A DNA stretch of 64,000 nucleotides from Natrinema amylolyticum (GCF_020515625.1 NZ_JAIWPJ010000001.1:1860001-1924000), one strand, 5' to 3'. Positions 54,062 to 63,090 are shown, counted from the first letter of the stretch. Translations and numbers: made by a program. Notes: a model not told the origin generated them from the sequence alone.

Positions 54062-54196
54062 TCAGGTCGCGAAGTTGTCTTCGGCCACCGGCCGTCCGCA
54101 AACGGGGCAGCCGTTCGCCAGCGTCGCCTCGCGCATCGGGTCAGTCACCGGGATCTCTCGGCGACAGTCGGGGCAGGTAAATTCGTACGGTTTCAT
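54062..54196 (-). CDS. Tiny zinc-ribbon protein, 44 residues
   Basis: ATG at 54196 to TGA at 54062 gives MKPYEFTCPDCRREIPV with CPDC at 8-11 and CPVC at 30-33, one zinc ribbon. ATLANGCPVCG resembles haloarchaeal DUF7560-type proteins as I remember them. It is divergent from the SDR at 54457; between them is AT-rich promoter-like sequence (GATATAGAG, CGTATATAGG near 54262-54280). Confidence 0.7.
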   Translation of the reverse strand: MKPYEFTCPDCRREIPVTDPMREATLANGCPVCGRPVAEDNFAT

Positions 54197-54456
54197 GGAT
54201 CTGGGTGGTGTGCTCGCCGACTAGTTGTTCGCTCCCGTTCCGGATAGGGAGGTAACCCAGATATAGAGGGACGTATATAGGCGGCACGCCGGCGGCCGTA
54301 TCGCTCACCGCCGAGTTCCGATCACGAGTGCGTGACACGGCTGCTCGAGGCCGACCGCTCGCGGCGACCGGTACGAGAGCGCTCGGACGTGAGTCGTTTC
54401 CCTCGCCCGTCTCACGGGTAACTACATTGGTCCTTCGGGACGAATCCGGAGCCGGG

Positions 54457-55230
54457 ATGCCCACTCGAACCCTTCTCACGGGCGCGACCGGAACGCTCGG
54501 GACGGCGCTGCGCCCTCGGTTGCGAACTGCGGGCCGCGACGTTCGGGCGGCGAGCCGTTCGCCGCCGTCCGACGGCGATGACGGTGCCTGGATCGCAATG
54601 GACCTGACCGACGGGACTGGCGTTCGCGAAGCCGTCGACGATGTCGACGTGGTCGTCCACGCGGCGACTGCGCCCCAGGGCGACACCGAGGCCGTCGACG
54701 TTCGCGGCACCGAACGGCTGCTCGAGGCGGCGGCCGACGCCGGCGTCTCGAATTTCCTCTACGTCTCCATCGTCGGCGTCGACAAGATCCCCTTCTCGTA
54801 CTACGAGCACAAACTGGCGGCCGAGCGGGCCGTCGCGGCCAGCGCGGTCCCGTCGACGATCGTCCGCGCGACGCAGTTCCACTCGTTCGTTGCCGACATT
54901 CTCGAGACGGTCTCAAAACTGCCGGTCTGGCCGCTGCCGACGGGAATTCGGCTCCAGCCGATCGACGCGGGGGAGGCGGCGGACGCGATCGTCGAGCGCG
55001 CGATCCCCGAGTCGGCCGGCCGAGTGCCCGATATCGGTGGACCAGAGGTACGGACCGTCAGAGACCTCGCGACGACCTACCGCGACGTGCGCGGCCTGCG
55101 GCGACCAATCGTCCGCCTTCCACTTCCCGGCGAGACCGCGGCCGCGTTCAGAGCCGGCGACGGGCTCTGCCCGGATCGAACCGTCGGGTCGGTGACGTGG
55201 AAGGAGTGGGTCACGGCCAGATACGACTGA
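54457..55230 (+). CDS. Atypical SDR / NmrA-like NAD(P)-binding protein
   Basis: A 257-residue Rossmann protein. The cofactor site is LLTGATGTLGTAL. The usual YxxxK is present as Tyr-Tyr-Glu-His-Lys-Leu (SYYEHKLAAER), so the pattern is YxxxK if the first Tyr is taken with Lys four later; this matches NmrA/atypical SDRs. Substrate unknown: sugar, quinone-reductase and sensor roles occur in this group. The ATG at 54457 opens the first strand. Confidence 0.85.
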   Translation: MPTRTLLTGATGTLGTALRPRLRTAGRDVRAASRSPPSDGDDGAWIAMDLTDGTGVREAVDDVDVVVHAATAPQGDTEAVDVRGTERLLEAAADAGVSNFLYVSIVGVDKIPFSYYEHKLAAERAVAASAVPSTIVRATQFHSFVADILETVSKLPVWPLPTGIRLQPIDAGEAADAIVERAIPESAGRVPDIGGPEVRTVRDLATTYRDVRGLRRPIVRLPLPGETAAAFRAGDGLCPDRTVGSVTWKEWVTARYD

Positions 55231-55255
55231 TCGTTGCACGCGCGCCCCGTCCCGC

Positions 55256-55690
55256 TCACCAGAGGTTCGCCGCGACGAACGCGATCTGGACGATCACGAG
55301 CACCGCGAGGACCGCCAGCACGCACAGTTCGTAGTACCCGCGGTGACGGTCGAACTCGGGGGTGCCCTCGAGGACGGTTCCGAGCGCTCGGAGTCCGAGG
55401 TAGGTCGCTGCCACGAGCGCCGGGAAGAGCGCCAGCGCCACGGCCGTCGGCGCGTACTCCGGCCCGTAGTAGGTGCCGACGGTCCAGCGAATCCGAACGC
55501 TGTCCCCGAGTACCCGGGCGGACGCGAGACTCACTGCGACGCTTGCAAGCACGAGCAGGACGCCGCCGGCTGCCGTCGGTCGAAGCCGGCCGCCGGCGGG
55601 ACTGGCACACAGCGCGGCCAGCCGCGTCACGACGCGGCGAAATCGGTGGGCGATCCGTCCGACCGTTTCCGAGCGACGAGTCGATGGCAT
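55256..55690 (-). CDS. Three-helix membrane protein, unknown
   Basis: The 144-residue protein has a basic N-terminus of about 35 residues and three hydrophobic helices (about 42-58, 82-100, 120-140). No family is recognised. It diverges from the HTH gene at 55796, whose promoter lies between them. Confidence 0.65.
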   Translation of the reverse strand: MPSTRRSETVGRIAHRFRRVVTRLAALCASPAGGRLRPTAAGGVLLVLASVAVSLASARVLGDSVRIRWTVGTYYGPEYAPTAVALALFPALVAATYLGLRALGTVLEGTPEFDRHRGYYELCVLAVLAVLVIVQIAFVAANLW

Positions 55691-55795
55691 CGTATTCGTC
55701 CGAACGGGACGCGGGACGAAAACCCGACCCGCACGACTGCAGCCGCTGCAGTCGTGGAAATCCCTTTACGTTCGTTCTCGGTACACGTCGGTACC

Positions 55796-56140
55796 GTGAG
55801 TGAGGAGCCGGATGTCGAGACGATCGGGACCCTGCTAGAGGACCCGACAGTGCGAACGATCCTCACCGAGACGAGCCAGAAACCCATGTCAGCGAGTACT
55901 CTGAGCGACCACTGCGACGCGTCCCGACCCACGGTGTACCGGCGACTGGAAGACCTCCGCGAGTGCGATCTCCTCGTCGAACGGACGAAGCCCGATCCCG
56001 ACGGGGGCCACCACCGGACCGTCTACTCGACGAACCTCGAGCGGATCACGGTCGAGCTCCGAGACGACGGATTGCGCCTCCGTATCGACCGCCGCGAGGA
56101 CATGGCGGACCGGTTTACGAGCTTAATCGAGGGGATGTGA
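55796..56140 (+). CDS. Winged-helix transcriptional regulator (ArsR-like)
   Basis: The 114-residue protein is a single winged helix: ETIGTLLEDPTVRTIL, MSASTLSDHCDASRPTVYRR (recognition helix at about 40-52), then a C-terminal beta part. It starts with GTG; CTTTAC near 55763 is 28-33 nt upstream and fits a leaderless mRNA. The next gene starts 1 nt after the stop, so the two are an operon. A regulator tightly followed by a small membrane protein is a repeated theme in haloarchaea. Confidence 0.82.
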   Translation: MSEEPDVETIGTLLEDPTVRTILTETSQKPMSASTLSDHCDASRPTVYRRLEDLRECDLLVERTKPDPDGGHHRTVYSTNLERITVELRDDGLRLRIDRREDMADRFTSLIEGM

Positions 56141-56141
56141 C

Positions 56142-56462
56142 GTGCGCTCGATACCGATCCAGCTCTGGGAGGCGTCCCCGGCCGAGTGGGTCGCGACGTT
56201 CGTGCAAGCGACCGACGTCCTGAGTGCGCTCATCGGCCTGTTCATCGCCTATCAGGCCTATCGCGGCTACCGGCGAAACGACAGTCGGCCGATGCTGGTC
56301 ATCGCCGTCGGCTTCCTCTTTGCGCTCGCAGTCCCCTTCCTCCTCGTGGTTCTCTACGTGCTGGTCCCGTTCCTTTCGGAGACGTTCGTCGCCGTCCTCA
56401 GTCAGCTCAGCCAGATCTCGGGACTGCTCGCGATCCTGTACGCGCTCAGAATGCCGGCGTAA
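56142..56462 (+). CDS. Small membrane protein paired with the regulator (DUF7521-like)
   Basis: The 106-residue protein has three helices (about 22-40, 50-74, 82-100). It also starts with GTG, 1 nt after the regulator stop, so translation is likely coupled. I recall the family as DUF7521, found next to winged-helix genes. It may sense the membrane state or hold the regulator there; that is inference only. Confidence 0.75.
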   Translation: MRSIPIQLWEASPAEWVATFVQATDVLSALIGLFIAYQAYRGYRRNDSRPMLVIAVGFLFALAVPFLLVVLYVLVPFLSETFVAVLSQLSQISGLLAILYALRMPA

Positions 56463-56566
56463 CCCCGTCTCTTCCACCGGATCTCTTCGGGCAATCGACC
56501 GAACGGTTTAGGCGATACGAACAGACAAGGTGAACCGTTAAGTCTTGGTGGGCGTTAGCACGACTA

Positions 56567-56836
56567 ATGAGCACGTTACACGACGAGATGTCCGACGTTC
56601 GGTCGGAGGTCGACGACGTGCGAACGCACCTCAGAGAGGAGGTCCCGGACCTGTTCGACTTCGACGTCACGGTCGGCAACATCACGTACAACGCGAACAG
56701 CAACAGCGTCTCGGTCACCGTCGAACCGAGCTCCGGAGCGCGAGAACAACTCTCCGATCAGTTCGGCGGCGTGAACGTGAAGACGGAGGGAAGACTCGAA
56801 CTCGAGTTCCGGTTTACCGAAGCCGCGTCGGAGTAG
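56567..56836 (+). CDS. Small conserved haloarchaeal protein, unknown
   Basis: An 89-residue acidic protein: an N-terminal helix (HDEMSDVRSEVDDVRTHLRE) and a four-strand C-terminal part (DFDVTVGNITYNANSNSV, LELEFRFTEA). No cysteines, no membrane segment. The family is unfamiliar by name, but the composition is typical of conserved haloarchaeal proteins. Confidence 0.65.
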   Translation: MSTLHDEMSDVRSEVDDVRTHLREEVPDLFDFDVTVGNITYNANSNSVSVTVEPSSGAREQLSDQFGGVNVKTEGRLELEFRFTEAASE

Positions 56837-56879
56837 GCCGGTTCGGCGGACCTGCCGCTCCCGCTCGAGGGCGGTCCGA

Positions 56880-57986
56880 TCAGTCGGCCGCGAGCTTGTC
56901 GAGGCCGGCCGACTCGATGTCCGCGCCGTCGACCGACGAGCGCAGCGAGTCCATCCCGTCGTCGCGGTCGATGTCGAAGTCGTTCTCGTACAGCTCCGCG
57001 ACGCGGGTCATCTCCTCCGCGGAGAGTTTGGGTACGTCGCTGGCGGCCGCCCACTCGTCGATATCGGCTTTCGTGCGGAACGTCGGCGTCACGGTCGCGA
57101 CGGGATCGTGGCTCAGGAGCCACGCGATCGACGCCTGGCCCATCGTGCGCTCGCCGTCTCGCTCTCGCGAGCCCTGCTCGCTCGAGCCGGCCGCGGAGCC
57201 GTGCTCCGCGCGCTCCAGGAACCGAAGCCGCTCGAGTTTCTCCCAGCCGGTCTCGTACCACTCGTCGGGACGGAAGCCGCGGTGATCGCCCTCACCGAGT
57301 TCGGTCTCGGGCGTGACCTGCTCGTTTAAGATGCCCGAGGAGTGGGGGACGCGGGGGATCAGGCTGGTCGACGAGCCGGTCCGCTCGATCGTCTCGAGGA
57401 AGTGGTCGCCGACCTCCTGCTCGAGCATGTTCCAGACCAGTTGGACCGAGTCGAACTCCTCCTCGATCGCGAGGTCGCCCTCGGCGAGCCAGCCGATCGA
57501 GGGACCGAGCGCGAGGCCGGTGGCCTCGATCAGGCCCTCTTCCTCGAGTTCGTCCAGTAGCTCGAGCACGTCGGGAGTGATCTCGTCGACGTCCGCGTTG
57601 TGGAGTTGGAGCACGTCGACGGAGTCGACGCCGAGACGGTCGAGGCTCTTGTGGACGGCGTCCCGAAGGTACTCCGGATCCATCTCCTTGGGGAGTTCGC
57701 CGTGGCCGGCCTGGGGGTTGTCGTAGAAGTCGTAGCCGACCTTCGTCGCGATCGTAACCTCGTCGCGGACCTCGGCGAGCGCCCGCCCGACCAGTTCCTC
57801 GCTGTTGCCGTGACCGTAGACGTCGCCCGTGTCGAAGTAGGTGATCCCCTGCTCGACGGCGTACCGCAGCATCTCGATCGCGTCGTCGTCCGAGCGGTCG
57901 CCCCACCAGTCAGTTCCGACGGTCCACGCGCCGAAACCGACTTCGCTGACCTCGACTCCGGAGTCGCCGAGTTCGCTGTGTTGCAT
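56880..57986 (-). CDS. Aldo/keto reductase
   Basis: A 368-residue (beta/alpha)8 oxidoreductase using NADPH. The tetrad is present: Asp in YFDTGDVYG, Tyr of the same motif, Lys in ATKVGYDF and His in LQLHNADVD. It belongs to the YhdN/AKR11-13-like group by its QLVWNMLEQ segment. Near residues 245-270 it has an extra low-complexity segment (ERAEHGSAAGSSEQGSRERD) encoded by a palindromic cassette. The start at 57986 (MQHSELGDSGVEVSEVGFG) is typical. Confidence 0.93.
   Translation of the reverse strand: MQHSELGDSGVEVSEVGFGAWTVGTDWWGDRSDDDAIEMLRYAVEQGITYFDTGDVYGHGNSEELVGRALAEVRDEVTIATKVGYDFYDNPQAGHGELPKEMDPEYLRDAVHKSLDRLGVDSVDVLQLHNADVDEITPDVLELLDELEEEGLIEATGLALGPSIGWLAEGDLAIEEEFDSVQLVWNMLEQEVGDHFLETIERTGSSTSLIPRVPHSSGILNEQVTPETELGEGDHRGFRPDEWYETGWEKLERLRFLERAEHGSAAGSSEQGSRERDGERTMGQASIAWLLSHDPVATVTPTFRTKADIDEWAAASDVPKLSAEEMTRVAELYENDFDIDRDDGMDSLRSSVDGADIESAGLDKLAAD
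57167..57216. repeat. In-frame palindromic cassette (two 3-nt-loop hairpins)
   Basis: Inside the aldo/keto reductase gene are GCGAGC-CCT-GCTCGC (57167-57181) and CGCGGAGC-CGT-GCTCCGCG (57192-57210). The second runs into CGCGCTCC (57209-57216). Design, orientation and the GCGCGCTCC edge match the cassette in the acyl-CoA synthetase gene. The reading frame is kept and an extra peptide of about 20 residues results. Confidence 0.68.
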
Positions 57987-58110
57987 GTTCGGCCCTTCGT
58001 AGCGGGGGAACTTATGGTGAACGGAACGGTCGAGCGACCGGTCCGAACGGGTTCGGGACGCCGATCGCTCGAGTCGAATCCTTCTTGCCCCGCGGCTGAC
58101 AACTGTGGGT

Positions 58111-58326
58111 ATGGACGGTTCCCGCGCTCGGCCCCGGCGTTCCGGCCGACTCCTGTTGGCGGTCCTCCTCGCTCTCGTCCCGCTCGGACTCCTCGTCGCG
58201 CGATACCTCGAGATTCCCGGGGACCGCGTCACGATCGGCGCTGTTGCGGGGGGCATTCTGCTCGTGGTCGGCGCGCTCGCACTGCCCGCGCTGCTCCTCT
58301 CGAGTTGGCAGTCGACAGAGGAGTGA
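58111..58326 (+). CDS. Two-helix membrane protein, 71 residues
   Basis: A short basic N-terminus (MDGSRARPRRSGR) is followed by two hydrophobic helices (about 14-31 and 41-62). It diverges from the aldo/keto reductase. ATG at 58111 was chosen over the GTG 6 nt earlier. No family is recognised; small membrane proteins of this kind are common and poorly known. Confidence 0.6.
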   Translation: MDGSRARPRRSGRLLLAVLLALVPLGLLVARYLEIPGDRVTIGAVAGGILLVVGALALPALLLSSWQSTEE

Positions 58327-58446
58327 CCGCGAGGTCTCGATCAGCTCATCCGAGCCGACCGAACGGGTAACCCTCACGCCAGTGGGTCCGGCAACCGGGA
58401 CCGCACAACCGAACCCCTATGAACTCGGCGAGCAATACCTCGGAGT

Positions 58447-59343
58447 ATGACAAAGCGGTACGTGTCGCTCCCCGAGGAGGCGGAAACGGGGATGCGCGAG
58501 TTCATCGACGAGGTCGATCGACGACTCTCGAGCGACGAGGACACCTGCTCGGTCGTCGAGGACGTCCTGATCGACCTCTCGGGCGACCGCGAGGCCTACG
58601 AACGCTGGCAGGACGGCGAGTCCGTTTCGGCGGCCGAGCGCGTCCGTCTGCAGAGCTACGATCCCTGTAACACGACCCTCGAGAGCGAGTACTACGCCGA
58701 GAAAGACGAGGAGCAGTTCCGCCGCTCGAAGCACCTCCAGTGGCTCTGGCGACAGTTCGACAGCCTGCCGATCGCGGACAACGTCGAGTTCGCCCTGCGG
58801 TTCCGACGGATGCTCGCTGATCACCTTTTCGAGGACTGCGGCGATAACTGTCGCTTCTTCAAGGGAATCTCGTTCACCTACGGTCACAACATCACGATCG
58901 GGGACAACACGGTCGTCCACGACGACGTCCACCTGGACGACCGCGGGAAACTCACGATCGGTGACCGCGTCTCGATCTCTGACGGCGTCCACATCTACAG
59001 TCACGATCACGACGTCGTCGACCAGACCGAGGTCCGCAACTACCACACCATCGTCGAGGACGACGTCCGCCTCACCTACGACGCGATGGTCCGCGCCGGC
59101 TGCAAGGTCGGCGAAAACGCCATCGTCGGCGCGCGCGGCATCGTCCAGAACGACGTCCCCGCCCACCACATCGCGATCGGGATGCCGGCCAAGAGCGTCA
59201 AAATCAAACCCGGCTGGGAGGACGTCGCCACGCCGATCGACGACGCCGGCACCAACCGACAGGACGAGCGCCACCTCGCGTACGACCTCCCCGACGACCT
59301 CGAGGTCTTCGACGAGTTCCAGCGCGACCTGCAACAGCCCTAG
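58447..59343 (+). CDS. Left-handed beta-helix acyltransferase
   Basis: A 298-residue protein. Residues 1-125 are helical and specific to the family. Residues 130-240 are hexapeptide repeats of a left-handed beta-helix (ITIGDNTVVHDDVHLDD, LTIGDRVSISDGVHIYS), with the catalytic histidine probably in YSHDHD, as in maltose/galactoside and sugar O-acetyltransferases. It would form a trimer. The acceptor is unknown; surface-sugar or lipid acetylation is possible. Confidence 0.88.
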   Translation: MTKRYVSLPEEAETGMREFIDEVDRRLSSDEDTCSVVEDVLIDLSGDREAYERWQDGESVSAAERVRLQSYDPCNTTLESEYYAEKDEEQFRRSKHLQWLWRQFDSLPIADNVEFALRFRRMLADHLFEDCGDNCRFFKGISFTYGHNITIGDNTVVHDDVHLDDRGKLTIGDRVSISDGVHIYSHDHDVVDQTEVRNYHTIVEDDVRLTYDAMVRAGCKVGENAIVGARGIVQNDVPAHHIAIGMPAKSVKIKPGWEDVATPIDDAGTNRQDERHLAYDLPDDLEVFDEFQRDLQQP

Positions 59344-59566
59344 TATCGCCTCGGGAGCAGCCCGTCGGACGGCCGGCGACCGTTGCACGTGCTGACCGTC
59401 GTTTCGACCGGCGGGCGAGGCAACGGTTCTGTGATCGGGGTTCTGCGATCGATCTCGAGCACGCGATAGCACTGCGTGTATTCGGTCGAGTCCGTCCTCG
59501 AGCGCCGGTTGCGAGCGCAGGCTAGCCGCTATTTATCGTCCCGCCGTTCGGTACGATGGTGATTTG

Positions 59567-59674
59567 ATGCCGATCTGTACTACCTGTGAGAACCCCGTCT
59601 CGTACGATTTCGCGCGCGTTTACGGAGAGAACGGAGCCGTCGACTGGTGTCCGCGGTGTCGCAATACGCACTGA
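59567..59674 (+). CDS. Tiny zinc-finger protein, 35 residues
   Basis: ATG at 59567 to TGA at 59674 encodes MPICTTCENPVSYDFARVYG with CTTC (4-7) and CPRC (28-31). The 35-residue chain is a reduced version of the 52-residue protein at 41240, with the same fold pattern (MPxCxxC, about 20 residues, CPxC). GCTATTTATCG lies about 30-38 nt upstream and fits a TATA box. The 223-nt gap before it contains no other gene. Confidence 0.65.
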   Translation: MPICTTCENPVSYDFARVYGENGAVDWCPRCRNTH

Positions 59675-59743
59675 GGCGGATTACGGATCGATTGTTCTGA
59701 GAAGTTTCGGGCTGAAAGAGCCGACTGACGGAATCGAGACGCG

Positions 59744-61399
59744 TCAGCGGTCGGTCAGCAGGCGTCGCAGGATGTCACCGTAGGCGGGCCGGGTGATGAG
59801 TACCCCGATGAGCACGCCGAGGATGGTGATGATGGCGAAGCCCTTCAGATCCCCGAGGCTCAGGACCGCGAGCGGCGAGAGGGCGACGATTGTCGTCGCC
59901 GCGGCGGCACCGATGACCCAGAACGCCTTCCGGAACCGCGACTGGAAGACCCGCACTGAGCTGACGTCGCCTTCGTCCATCACCTCGTCGGCGATGATCA
60001 CGAGGTCGTCGACCCCGGTCCCGACGACGGCGATGAATCCGGCGACGTGGGAGAGGTCCAGCGGCATGCGTATCAGCGCCGCGAACCCGAGTAGGATCAC
60101 GACTTCCGCCAGCGCCGTGACGATCATCGGGAGGGCGATGCGCGCGTCCGTGTATCGAGCGTAGACGACGCCGCTGACGGTGAGAACCGAGAGCAGTCCG
60201 ATCAGCAGCGAGTACTGCTTGAACTGGTCGGCGTGGCCCGGCGTGATCGAGTAGACCTGGGCGCTCTCGGGACTCAGGTCGAGTGGCGCACGCAGGCTCC
60301 CGGCCCGGAGGTTAACGGAGAGCGACTGGGCCTCCTGTTGACTCGGCGCGCCCATCTGGAAGGTCGGATCGTTAGTCCAGGTACCGGCGATCATCCCGTC
60401 GGCGAGGCTCCCCATCGAGTGGGCGTCGACGACCTCACCGTCCGAGACCGTCAGCAGACAGTACTGTTGGCCCTCGTGGTCGAAGCTGACGGTTCCGTTC
60501 GCTTCGGGGAGGTTACACGCGCCCTGTGGCGTATACCCCTCGTCGAGGAAGCCGTATCGATCCATGTCCCGTTGGAAATTCTCCGCGGGTTCACCCTCCT
60601 TTACCTGCACGGGGACCATGTATCCCTGGGACTGCCCTTGCGGACCCTGTGGCTGCCGGGGCGGGTCGACGTTGGCGATGTCGTCGTGGGTCAACACTGT
60701 CTCGTTCCGCTGGGTCCCGTTTTCGTCCGGGAAGTAGGCGACGACCTCGACGACCCCGCGCTCGGAGAGCAGCGAACGGAGTTCGTCGGAGCCCATGTTG
60801 GGGACTTCGACGACGATGTAGTTGTTGCTGCGCGTGGTCTGCTCGTAGACCGAGCCGCCGGAGAGCCCGGCCTCGTTGATTTTCGTCTGGAGCGTCCCGA
60901 TCATCTCGTTACGGGTCTGCTCGGTGACGCCGTCGCGAATGTCGTCCTCGGACGCGTCGACGTCCGCCGACTGCAGCGCCGCGGCGAACTCCGCTCGTGT
61001 CACGTTGTCGGTGAAGACTTCGGCAGTGACGCTCCCGTCGTCGTGGACGGTGACTCGGGCGTCGGCCTGGTCCAGATCGAGTTCCTCGTACAACGTCGAC
61101 TCGACCTCCTCGATGCGGTCCCCGTCGACCTGTCCGCTGTCACTGACCGCGCCGGTCTCGATATCTTCGGCGGTCATCCCGACGACGGGGGCTCTGATCC
61201 GGGTGCCGCCGTCGAGGCTGAGACCGAACTCGAGGTTGGTCGGACCACTGTCGACGCTCTCGTTGGCGGCGCTCTCGTTGGCGACGCTGTCGTCAGCGAC
61301 GATGCCGCCGGGGACGAACAGCGCGATGACCGCGAAGGCGAGAAACGCCACGAGCAGGAGGACCCGCCAGTTCTCCTTGATGCCGTCTATCGGGCTCAT
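59744..61399 (-). CDS. secD: Protein-export membrane protein SecD
   Basis: SecD with SecF aids protein translocation through SecYEG and membrane protein insertion. The 551-residue protein has an N-terminal helix, the large extracellular domain (about 40-370; GLDLQGG-like motif appears as GLSLDGGTRI) and five C-terminal helices with IAVVGTGVDDLVIIADEV. Its ATG overlaps the secF stop by 4 nt, so the two are co-translated in the order F-D, as in many archaea. Confidence 0.95.
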   Translation of the reverse strand: MSPIDGIKENWRVLLLVAFLAFAVIALFVPGGIVADDSVANESAANESVDSGPTNLEFGLSLDGGTRIRAPVVGMTAEDIETGAVSDSGQVDGDRIEEVESTLYEELDLDQADARVTVHDDGSVTAEVFTDNVTRAEFAAALQSADVDASEDDIRDGVTEQTRNEMIGTLQTKINEAGLSGGSVYEQTTRSNNYIVVEVPNMGSDELRSLLSERGVVEVVAYFPDENGTQRNETVLTHDDIANVDPPRQPQGPQGQSQGYMVPVQVKEGEPAENFQRDMDRYGFLDEGYTPQGACNLPEANGTVSFDHEGQQYCLLTVSDGEVVDAHSMGSLADGMIAGTWTNDPTFQMGAPSQQEAQSLSVNLRAGSLRAPLDLSPESAQVYSITPGHADQFKQYSLLIGLLSVLTVSGVVYARYTDARIALPMIVTALAEVVILLGFAALIRMPLDLSHVAGFIAVVGTGVDDLVIIADEVMDEGDVSSVRVFQSRFRKAFWVIGAAAATTIVALSPLAVLSLGDLKGFAIITILGVLIGVLITRPAYGDILRRLLTDR

Positions 61400-62280
61400 G
61401 ACCGTACCCCCTCGAACTTGTACCAGCGAAGTAAGCTCAGGTTCAGCATGTAGGTGTTCATCAGGTCGGCCGCGAGGCCGACGAACAGGATGATTCCGAT
61501 CGATGCCAGGAGATCGATGCCGAGCACGAACGCCGCGACGCCCATCACGAGCATCGCGGCCATCGACGTGACGGTCATCGTGACACCGGTCCGCATCGCA
61601 CGATGAGTACTCTCGTAGAAGTCACCGCTCCGACGCAGGACGTGGTTGTTCAACAGGATGTCGGAGTCGACCGAGTATCCGATGAGCATGAGCAGGCCGG
61701 CCACCGTCCCCAGCGAGAGCGAAATCCCGGCCAGTCGCATGAACGCAAGCGGGATCACGAGGTCGGAGAACGCGGAGATGACGATCGCGATCGACGGCAC
61801 GAACGTCCGAAAGAGGATGAAGGCGATCGCGCTCATTCCGACGAACGCGACGACGAGGCCGAGCATGGCCGTGCGCTGACTCTCCTGGCCGAAACTCGCC
61901 GCGGTCGACGAGACCGACTGGACGATATCGCCGTTACCGGCCGGTTCCAGGTTCGATTCGGCCTGCTCTCGAAGCGTCGCCGAGTCGGAATCGGAGAACT
62001 GCACGATGTACTGGTTGTCGGTTCCCGTTCCGCCGACTTGTCGCACGGTTTCCGGTTCCGCGTCGAACGCCGCCCCGATATCGTCCTGGGGCGTCGACGT
62101 CTGCACCGTCAGTTCCGTCCCACCGGCGAAGTCCATTCCCATCGGGACCGGCGAGCCCAAGACGAGAAACGAACCGACGAGGACGAGCAGTGCCACTGCG
62201 AGGACCGCGAGCGGGACCGCCGCGAGCTGGCGGTTACTGTACCGGGTGTATTCGATCTCCGGTACGTCGAAATACGCCAT
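61396..62280 (-). CDS. secF: Protein-export membrane protein SecF
   Basis: The 294-residue partner of SecD: one N-terminal helix, MGMDFAGGTELTV (D-x-GG motif of SecF), an extracellular domain, and five helices with MLIGYSVDSDILLNNHVLR and the C-terminal LASIGIILFVGLAADLMNTY. The ATG at 62280 (MAYFDVPEIEY) is used rather than the GTG/ATG 12 nt upstream. No SecG/YajC homologue is adjacent. Confidence 0.95.
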   Translation of the reverse strand: MAYFDVPEIEYTRYSNRQLAAVPLAVLAVALLVLVGSFLVLGSPVPMGMDFAGGTELTVQTSTPQDDIGAAFDAEPETVRQVGGTGTDNQYIVQFSDSDSATLREQAESNLEPAGNGDIVQSVSSTAASFGQESQRTAMLGLVVAFVGMSAIAFILFRTFVPSIAIVISAFSDLVIPLAFMRLAGISLSLGTVAGLLMLIGYSVDSDILLNNHVLRRSGDFYESTHRAMRTGVTMTVTSMAAMLVMGVAAFVLGIDLLASIGIILFVGLAADLMNTYMLNLSLLRWYKFEGVRS

Positions 62281-62445
62281 ATAACCGACCACTGGTATCC
62301 CCCCGAAGTAAGCCTTCTCAATTCCGACAGTCTGACCCCCACATTACGTGAGTGAGTCTCTGACGGTGAGGTCCCGGTGACCGCGCCGGCATTCAGTTCC
62401 GCAGACGGCACCGACGGGTCCGGCCGGTACGACTCGTGACCCGGG

Positions 62446-62919
62446 TTAGTCGGGGAGGTATCGCACGCTCAGTACGCCGTCGTCGGCCGACCGCCGCACT
62501 TCTACGCGGACCGCCTCGAGCCGGGCCGCTCGCGAGATCGTCTCCTCGTCCGCGAGCACGTCCTGCGCTGCGGGCTCGACCTCGCCCTCGGGCACGCTGA
62601 AAACGTGTATCTCGCCTGTCCCGGCCCGTTCTTCCTGTACCAAGTCGCCGAGGTCGGCCTCGGCCGCCAGTTCCTTCTCGTGCGTGGTCGGCTCGAGGTC
62701 GCTGTCGACCAGCTCGATCGTGCGCCTGTCCGCGACATCGATCACCTCCCAGGTGACCTCCATCGGTGGCTCGGGCGCGACGGTCGCCTCGAGGACGTCG
62801 TGGACCTCGAGGCCGGGGTTCGATCCGAGGGTGTGGACCTGTGCAGTCTCGACGTCGCGAACGACCGCTGATTCCGCTTCGGCGTGCGTGACGACGAACG
62901 TGCTCGTCTTCTCGGTCAT
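62446..62919 (-). CDS. DUF5812-like conserved haloarchaeal protein
   Basis: A 157-residue acidic soluble protein with a beta-rich N-terminal half (STFVVTHAEAESAVVRDVET, VHDVLEATVAP) and a helical C-terminal half. I recall it as DUF5812, a haloarchaea-only family of unknown function. It precedes secFD on the same strand, 165 nt apart, so weak linkage to export is possible but unproven. Confidence 0.75.
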   Translation of the reverse strand: MTEKTSTFVVTHAEAESAVVRDVETAQVHTLGSNPGLEVHDVLEATVAPEPPMEVTWEVIDVADRRTIELVDSDLEPTTHEKELAAEADLGDLVQEERAGTGEIHVFSVPEGEVEPAAQDVLADEETISRAARLEAVRVEVRRSADDGVLSVRYLPD

Positions 62920-63090
62920 GGGCGGTCGTAGGCGGAGGATCGGTTTCCGGATTTCGGCTTTCGATCACCGGTGGGACTCGAGGTTCGATGCGAGTCGCCG
63001 CTCAGTAGGCGTACGAATAGAACGATCGGATTTCGGGGAGAGAGGTCCCACATCGATACCCTGCCCCCGAACACTACCGGTGATGACACG

